Below are positions 58,510-64,000 of a stretch of 64,000 bases of DNA, piece after piece. Made by a program: the position numbers and the translations under genes. The stretch comes from Anadara kagoshimensis. Its lineage: Eukaryota; Mollusca; Bivalvia; Arcoida; Arcidae. The first letter of the stretch is position 1. The number at the start of each line of letters is the position of its first letter. The notes beneath the pieces were generated by a model. The model had not been told where the DNA came from. It made no database searches and saw only the letters and a program-made list of their open reading frames with translations. The stretch is from contig CM037867.1 of NCBI GenBank assembly GCA_021292105.1, positions 10,860,721-10,924,720 of the forward strand, written 5' to 3'.

Positions 58510-60996
58510 GTGAGAGTATGATACCAGTGTTGGGAGACCCTATATATGCACTTACCAACTAAATGACCACCATCAACAAAAAATAGGGGAGGGTAAACAT
58601 TTAAATTGACAATGCATAAGGTATGCAATGCTACTTTAACATATATGTTCTACAGTTTTCTGTCTGTAATGTCATTTGTTACTTTTGAATTTGTATTTTA
58701 AAAAATGCATCCAAAAGTATGCCATTGATACCTTTGAATGTAACATTTCATAAAAATTCAAAAGTAGCAAATAACAGTAATATGGATGGATTGTGGTCGA
58801 TTCGCAAAAATAAACAATCCGGGGTTTTAGGTCTGTCTGTATTCCTATGCTATTTGGCAATGGATGATCCCTATAATTGGCCATTGGTAGATTTTAGCTG
58901 TCTAAGGATTAAAGAATCAAGTTTCTCATTCTTATTAGTCTATATACAAATAAAAACGTTTACACGGAGTTTAAAGGGCATAATAATATATAGATGTACA
59001 TTACATGCGGATTATAAGTAATGGTGTTTAAATGTGTGGTATTTTTGTAGTGATATGTCAGCTAAGATTATGAAGTTATTGATAATTCTCCAAATATAAA
59101 CAGTCCCGAGTGCCTTGGGACCAATGGTCAACATAAATCAAGATATAGAAGAGGGGATTTTCCTAAGAGACTAGTGATGCATGTAGTTGTCATCCACGAG
59201 TACAAATAAAGTCCAGTTAATCCTTACTAACGACATCAAATCCTAAAAAAATATTTTCAACTGGAAAATGCGAAAATCACCCACCCTCCATGACAACAAG
59301 CAGGTCGAAGGTCCCGTGTACCCTTTACCAAAATCATTGCCATATACATTTTTATTGTATTTTATGATTTTTTTAAAATCTATTTGACAGCACCATCACA
59401 TGTTAAAATGAACAGAAGAGTAAATATCAGCTTATATCTTTCGCTGGAGTTTTTAACATGAGCTATATGGCTCATTTTTTGCTCCAATATCCCATGCACG
59501 CTGTACCATAGTGATCTAGTACTGTAATAGTTGGTTTACACACATTTTGCATCAAATCTTGTCTTTTGTGCTAGTTGTGTTTGTCATTTTTGGGGTGAAT
59601 CGACTGATATGCCATTTGAAATATTTGATTTACTCTTACAATTCAATTACATGATGTATTTTAGGTGTGCCTAAAGAAATGTTAAAAATGACTTTCATTT
59701 CCCACAAAGTTGTTTGCATGTCGCTTTTTTAATTTAAATGTTTAAAATTCCGTTTTAGGTGTTCCATTCGAAATATGGCAAATGATACATTCTTCCCTCA
59801 AAATGATGCACATGCGGCCATGATAAACCAAAGTATACCAGTGATAATGAAAAATGGGGTGACAGCTTACTCTGAATGTGAAAGATACCAGATTCCAGCG
59901 AATTACACCAATGGTATAAGAGTTGAACCGCAAATAGAAAACTGTGACAGTTGGGTATACGACAGATCTGTATTCAAGAAAACTGTCATATCTGAGGTCA
60001 GTCAAGATTCTTATAACTAAAAGTCACCATAACACCCCGTCTCGATTTTCGAACAATTTATACAACATTTTTCTTTGATATTATATTTTGATACCTGAAA
60101 ATTTGAACAAATTGTATCTTATTATAATACCTGTATGTACAATGTTTTTCATTAAGGTACCGCGTGATGAATACATCCATGTTTTGTAGAACGTTATCAA
60201 AAGTAACGACTGTTAAATATTCAAAAATAGATAATTTGTCTGTAAAATGATAAGGCGTTTTTCTTTCTGTACACCGGGCTCCATTTAAACCCAATTTTAT
60301 GTTTATTCAAAGTATTAAATTGCTTTAAGTAATTTAAATTAAGAGGATGTTAAAGAGAATTTTATACCAGACCCAGCATGTGTCAATTGATCATGCATCA
60401 TGGATGTTTGAAAAAAAATAATTTTCCATTTTCACCAAAACAGTCTGGAGTTTTAGTCAGTTCGATGGCACCAGAATAATTTCAAAATTTGACAAGTTTA
60501 ATAATTATTGCAAGTTGAAATTAAAATACTATATAACCAAGGGTATTGTTTCAGTCTAACATTAACGATATATCTATAGACAAATCTATCATGTTACTAT
60601 AACTTAAAGTGGTACATATAATAATTCAGTCAAGTTTTTTTTAGGTGAAATGCATAATTTGTAAATTGAAATCTTGAACCAAAACAAATTTAAATATATC
60701 ATAGCTAATAAATCAAATACAAATCATGAACCCCAGCCTAATCACAAGCCACTGTTTTTGAATTTCTTTATACGAATTTCGCGGTCTAAATGTTTAACTT
60801 GGAAAGAAAATATTATATTTATTTGGAAATGAAAGACTGACAAAAATGTTTCTTTTACAGATGAATCTTGTTTGTGTTGACCTTATTGATCAGTCCCACG
60901 CTGGAATGATTTACTTCTGTGGTTTATTGTGTGGTGCCTTCTTCATGGGTATATGTGCAGATATGTACGTAGTTGAGATAAAGTTGTAAAGTTGGC

Positions 60997-61047
<51 letters not shown>

Positions 61048-63802
61048 GTGCGAGAGAAAGAAAGAGAGAGAGAGAAATTGGTCAACATTGGGGCAGTTCT
61101 AGGGACAAACATTGCCCCGATGTCTGACAATCACGCAACTATTATCATTTTCACATAATGCCCAAATGTTAATTAATCAGAACTTACAATCAGCAGGCCA
61201 CTGACAGTTTGTTGCACGGGGGAATTGGGAGAAAAATGTATGGTTCCAAAATTGAGGCTATATATAGTTGCTTTCTTCAAAATGTATTTACTTGCACTTA
61301 ATATCCCATTTTTACTATATGTTGCCTCTCAATTACCCGGCTCACTTCCAAGGTGAAATTTTAAGTGTTTAATTTCATGCCAGTTTTCATCCAAAGTTTT
61401 ACTAAGCTTTTGTGATGGCGTTTTGAACATGGGTCGGGTATGTTTGCATATGATTACACAGAAGCTAGAAAGCATTTGGGTGATGCACCATTACAAGTTA
61501 ATAGATTTGCATATGTGGGTGGACATTATATTGAACAAAAACTCGTAAAAACCATAATAACTGCAATTTGTACGTATATAGTAGTTGGTAGCTTATCGCT
61601 GACTATTGCCGTTTAACTTTCAGCATTGGTAGAAAGCCAGTTCTTTGTATATGTATATTCGGTATGTTAATATCTAACTTGTCACTGGTATGGGCACCAG
61701 GCTTCATTGGATACGTTATTTTACGGTTTATGGCAGGACTTGTGAACGTTGGCTGCTTCGACGCTGCTTTTGTTTTAGGTAATTGTTTATAATATTGCTT
61801 ATCGAAATGGTGATTCAAAGCATTGCTAAAATAATATTCCGTTCGTGAAAACTTTCCCTATACTTATTCTAAAAATAAATAATGCAACTTATTAAAGTTA
61901 TTGCTGGGGTCTTCCTTTACATTACGCACATTGAGTGCGTTATTCGGCAAAAATATGTGGAGGCTGAACAAAATTTCAACAACAGTGCAATATATGACAA
62001 GAAGTCGTCGTGGCCGAGTGGTTAAGGCGATGGACTAGAAATCCATTGGGGTCTCCCCGCACAGGTTCGAATCCTGTCGGCGACGGACATTTTTATCTCT
62101 TTTCGTAAGAAATCTATGTGCTCAGTTTCAGTGTTAAAACTATAGAATATGTAAGAATATGTGAACTTTGTTTAACGAATTCCCGGTAAACTAGATTCGG
62201 AGATATTTTAAAGAATTGCGGTAAAACCGGAGTAGACTTATGTTCTCGAGCCCCCAGTTAAGTTTTTTTTCACTAATGTCAGAGCGAGCAGTAATCTCTT
62301 AGATGTTAAAGAAAACCTGAGTGCTTTAAGAAATTAACACGTTCTCACTTTGATAATGTGTATTTGAATGGATTCTAACTTGGGCCGTTAGAGGTGCAAC
62401 TTTGATGTGATAAACCACCATTTAAACATGGACTCAGTATATTTGAAGTCTAACAATCAATAATGACTTTATTTTTTTCACAAAGTACAACGTCCTTAAG
62501 TATTTTTAAATATTGGGTTTTGATATTTTGAAGGTTTGGAAATGGTTGGTCCATCTAAACGAGTTTACACTGGTATCGTTATCGAATTTATATGGTGTTT
62601 AGGTGAGGGTTATCTCTTGATAGCAGCTTATTTTGTAAGAGATTGGAGGTACCTACAGCTGGCTTTTTCTGTACCTATTGCTATAATGGCGCTATACTGC
62701 TGGTAAGAATTTACCAGGAGCTTTTTAGCAACATTACTAATATATTTTGTGCAAACATTATAAAATTATCAATTATTAGCTCTAGTCAATAAAACTTTTC
62801 TAATCTGTTTTATATAACCGTAGTGAAATAATCTAAGACGTGGTTTTGTTGTTTACAAATCATTTAATGAAATGCACTTGTATTTATCATTCAATATACT
62901 GAGTATCTTGTCGATTACAAAGGTATAATATCCCCTAACGTAGTCTAAAAATAGTATATTAGATGCAGGTAGATACCACGATAATTTCGTGACATGCCTC
63001 AATTCATTCATTCATTGAATTAAATCAATGTAGTATGCAAGTGTACCACGTGATACCCTATGAGGTTCCTGTGAAATGATTATTTCTATTAGAGATGAAA
63101 TACTTTAGTTTCCGTAAAAAATACGTTACTCTGGATTTCGACATAAATGTTTTCTGAAACGTTGAGCTAGTTTCAACTATGGAACTTGTTACAACGAAAC
63201 AAGTTGCTTTTAAAAAATTGTTGACTTTGGTTGGCTTATCAAGCCCTCAAAAATTGTTATGGCCGTCATCACAAATTTGTTGAAAAGTGTGATCTCTCTG
63301 TTTCGAAATTATCTTGTTAATGGATATATTTGAAGATCCATATTTCCATGTCCCGTCGATTCTCAAGTCTGACTGACATTGGCGGGTGAAGTTAGCAAAG
63401 CAGGTTGTGCTTACACTTCTTGAACACCCGGCCTCGCTTCTCTGGTAGAAGTTTTCGCGTATTTGACTAATGTTTTAAATTTACTAGTTTTCAAACTTTT
63501 AACTTGGCTGCTTTTGGGATTGTGGTTTGAATATGGACCGATATGTTTGTTTTTGTATGTTGTGCTGCGACATATTTATCTAATTTTAGGATTATTCCAG
63601 AGTCGCCGAGATGGTTGATTTCAAAAGGTCGGACTGAAAAAGCAATGACAATTATAAACAAAGCAGCCAAAATCAATAAAGTCACGCTACCAGAAAATAT
63701 CAACTTTTATAACCAGAAAGAAGACAAAAGTTTGCTTCAAATCATACCACTACTGAAATCTCCACGACTTCTAGGACGCCTTGTTATATCAAGTCTTGCC
63801 TG
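58280..63802 (+). CDS. SLC22-family organic ion transporter gene, first six coding exons (3' part beyond the window)
   Basis: Joining 58280-58509, 59759-59996, 60861-60964, 61624-61778, 62534-62702 and 63590-63802 gives one open frame of 369 codons plus two bases, with GT-AG at every junction. Seen: a FGRYQ segment leading into TM1 (residues about 47-66), a large extracellular loop (about 67-165) with sequons at N85, N100 and N125 and several cysteines, a DSWVYD segment followed by NLVC, the MFS motif G186...D190..GRK195 after TM2, and PESPRWL (302-308) after TM6. These are hallmarks of SLC22 (major facilitator) plasma-membrane carriers of organic cations, anions or zwitterions. Family proteins are about 550 residues, so TM7-12 are missing only because the window ends. 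The start is the ATG at 58280, which gives the usual short cytoplasmic N-terminus. The substrate cannot be told; OCT, OAT and OCTN-like subtypes are all possible. Confidence 0.93.
59759..59996 (+). CDS. SLC22-like gene, exon 2 (large extracellular loop)
   Basis: The acceptor is CGTTTTAG|GTG and the donor GAG|GTCAGT. Codons 77-156 form the glycosylated loop between TM1 and TM2: sequons NDT (85), NQS (100) and NYT (125), cysteines at 78, 117 and 139, and the family segment DSWVYD (140-145) followed by VFKKTVISE. The exon ends in phase 0, so the next exon starts at a whole codon. Confidence 0.92.
60861..60964 (+). CDS. SLC22-like gene, exon 3 (TM2)
   Basis: The acceptor is TCTTTTACAG|ATG and the donor GATAT|GTACGT. 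Codons 157-190 plus two bases encode the NLVC segment closing the loop, then TM2 (about 170-188), rich in Gly and Cys, ending in the first half of the MFS signature (G186 to D190). A (CA)n tract begins about 35 bp after the donor. Confidence 0.92.
60999..61041. repeat. (CA)n microsatellite in intron 3
   Basis: About 21 CA units, followed by CGTGCGCGTGCGAGAG and an AG-rich tract to 61076. Confidence 0.97.
61325..61455 (-). repeat. R1 fragment, reverse, in intron 3 of the SLC22-like gene
   Basis: CTCAATTACCCGGCTCACTT, CCAAGGTGAAATTTTAAGTG and AACATGGGTCGGGTATGTTT. Only segment a remains. Confidence 0.65.
61624..61778 (+). CDS. SLC22-like gene, exon 4 (TM3-TM4)
   Basis: The acceptor is AACTTTCAG|CATTGG and the donor TTTTAG|GTAATT. 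Joined to exon 3 it completes the D..GRK signature (DIIGRKP), then encodes TM3 and TM4 (about 197-240) and stops after the first base of Gly243. The loop motif is intact, which argues for a working transporter. Confidence 0.92.
62004..62085 (+). tRNA. tRNA-Ser(AGA), inside intron 4 of the SLC22-like gene
   Basis: It folds as an 82-nt cloverleaf. Acceptor arms 62004-62010 and 62078-62084 pair over all seven positions with one G-T wobble. The anticodon stem ATGGA/TCCAT encloses loop CTAGAAA, anticodon AGA at 62037-62039, and a serine-type long variable arm follows. The T arm is ACAGG-TTCGAAT-CCTGT. A box TGGCCGAGTGG (62011-62021) and B box GGTTCGAATCC (62064-62074) match the pol III consensus, and a T5 terminator lies at 62090-62094. 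No CCA is encoded, as expected in eukaryotes. Nothing suggests a pseudogene. Confidence 0.97.
62090..62094 (+). terminator. pol III T5 terminator of tRNA-Ser
   Basis: A run of five T begins five bases after the tRNA discriminator base, the usual RNA polymerase III stop. Confidence 0.85.
62534..62702 (+). CDS. SLC22-like gene, exon 5 (TM5-TM6)
   Basis: The acceptor is ATTTTGAAG|GTTTGG and the donor TGCTG|GTAAGA. Codons 243-298 plus two bases of Trp299. It starts in the conserved E-x-V-G-P-S-K-R cytoplasmic segment after TM4 and covers TM5 and TM6, with RDWRYLQ between them as in SLC22 proteins. Confidence 0.92.
63175..63557 (-). repeat. R1 copy, reverse, in intron 5 of the SLC22-like gene
   Basis: ACAACGAAACAAGTTGC, GTTGGCTTATCAAGCCC, TGGCCGTCATCACAAATTTG, GGCGGGTGAAGTTAGCAAAG, CACCCGGCCTCGCTTCTCTG and CCGATATGTTTGTTTTTG. 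Segments c to a, ending 32 bp before exon 6. Confidence 0.85.
63590..63802 (+). CDS. SLC22-like gene, exon 6 (large cytoplasmic loop)
   Basis: The acceptor is TCTAATTTTAG|GATT and the donor GCCTG|GTAAAA. Codons 299-369 plus two bases. It begins W-I-I-PESPRWL, the diagnostic SLC22 motif after TM6, followed by a charged intracellular loop (KGRTEKA, NKAAKINK) leading toward TM7. The gene continues past 64000. Confidence 0.92.
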
Positions 63803-64000
63803 GTAAAATATTTTTATTGCCTACATTGAAAATTGATTGAATTTTATTCTGCATCTTAGTTCTGGTCAATTAAATACTGTTCATATCCACTGTGTTGTTT
63901 GATTTTACCAAGTTTAACATACCACAATTTGTACGTTATTTTACAGAAATATAAGTCGCTAGTAGACAATTGTTATTACTTCATGAATACTGTGTAAGAT

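Noticed and set aside
58719-59021. 100-codon plus-strand frame between exons 1 and 2
   Set aside because: Inside intron 1, without splice sites or similarity to the transporter family; chance frame.

Overview
This window looks like AT-rich, repeat-dense nuclear DNA from a metazoan, most likely a bivalve or another mollusc. That is inference from the intron-containing SLC22 gene, the invertebrate-type RTE and LINE remnants, the SINE-like elements, the hAT and pogo remnants and the hammerhead-ribozyme repeats. No species can be named. There is no prokaryotic or organellar gene organisation; almost all open frames of 60-100 codons are chance frames in AT-rich or low-complexity DNA.

Layout. 0-6 kb: a possible terminal exon of an unrecognised gene, a degenerate block duplicated two to three times (R2), and a minus-strand hammerhead ribozyme at 2140-2203 with a complete catalytic core. 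6-23 kb: AT-rich non-coding DNA holding many copies of one dispersed repeat (R1), plus degenerate hammerhead copies, two of them spaced about 193 bp apart as in a tandem retrozyme. 23.4-25.1 kb: a ~740-bp tandem repeat (R3) with a covarying hairpin. 25-34 kb: mostly non-coding, with a candidate minus-strand terminal exon (27.3 kb), SINE-like elements (28.6, 29.6 and 31.5 kb) and an inverted-repeat element (33.25-33.61 kb). 34.98-38.23 kb: a broken RTE-type LINE on the minus strand. 41.4-44 kb: a TIR element (R6), a LINE C-terminal remnant, and an internally deleted hAT transposon with both ends intact. 44.9-50.8 kb: further R1 copies, a 260-bp direct duplication (R4) and a degenerate ~220-310-bp array (R5). 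51.29-52.01 kb: a clean 40-bp minisatellite of 18 units. 52-58 kb: microsatellites, R6, a tRNA-Thr-like relic, a pogo-type MITE and an inverted pair of R1 copies.

58.28 kb to the right edge: the one confident protein gene, the first six coding exons (370 codons) of a plus-strand SLC22-family transporter. All five internal junctions keep frame at GT-AG sites. The MFS motif and the PESPRWL signature are present, and the gene runs off the right edge before its last six membrane segments. Its fourth intron contains an intact tRNA-Ser(AGA) gene, and R1 copies lie in two of its introns.

The strongest unusual signal is the hammerhead-ribozyme repeat family: one apparently active copy and several decayed ones, consistent with metazoan retrozymes. 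The R1 family, present in about 30 copies in both orientations, is the main unexplained element.
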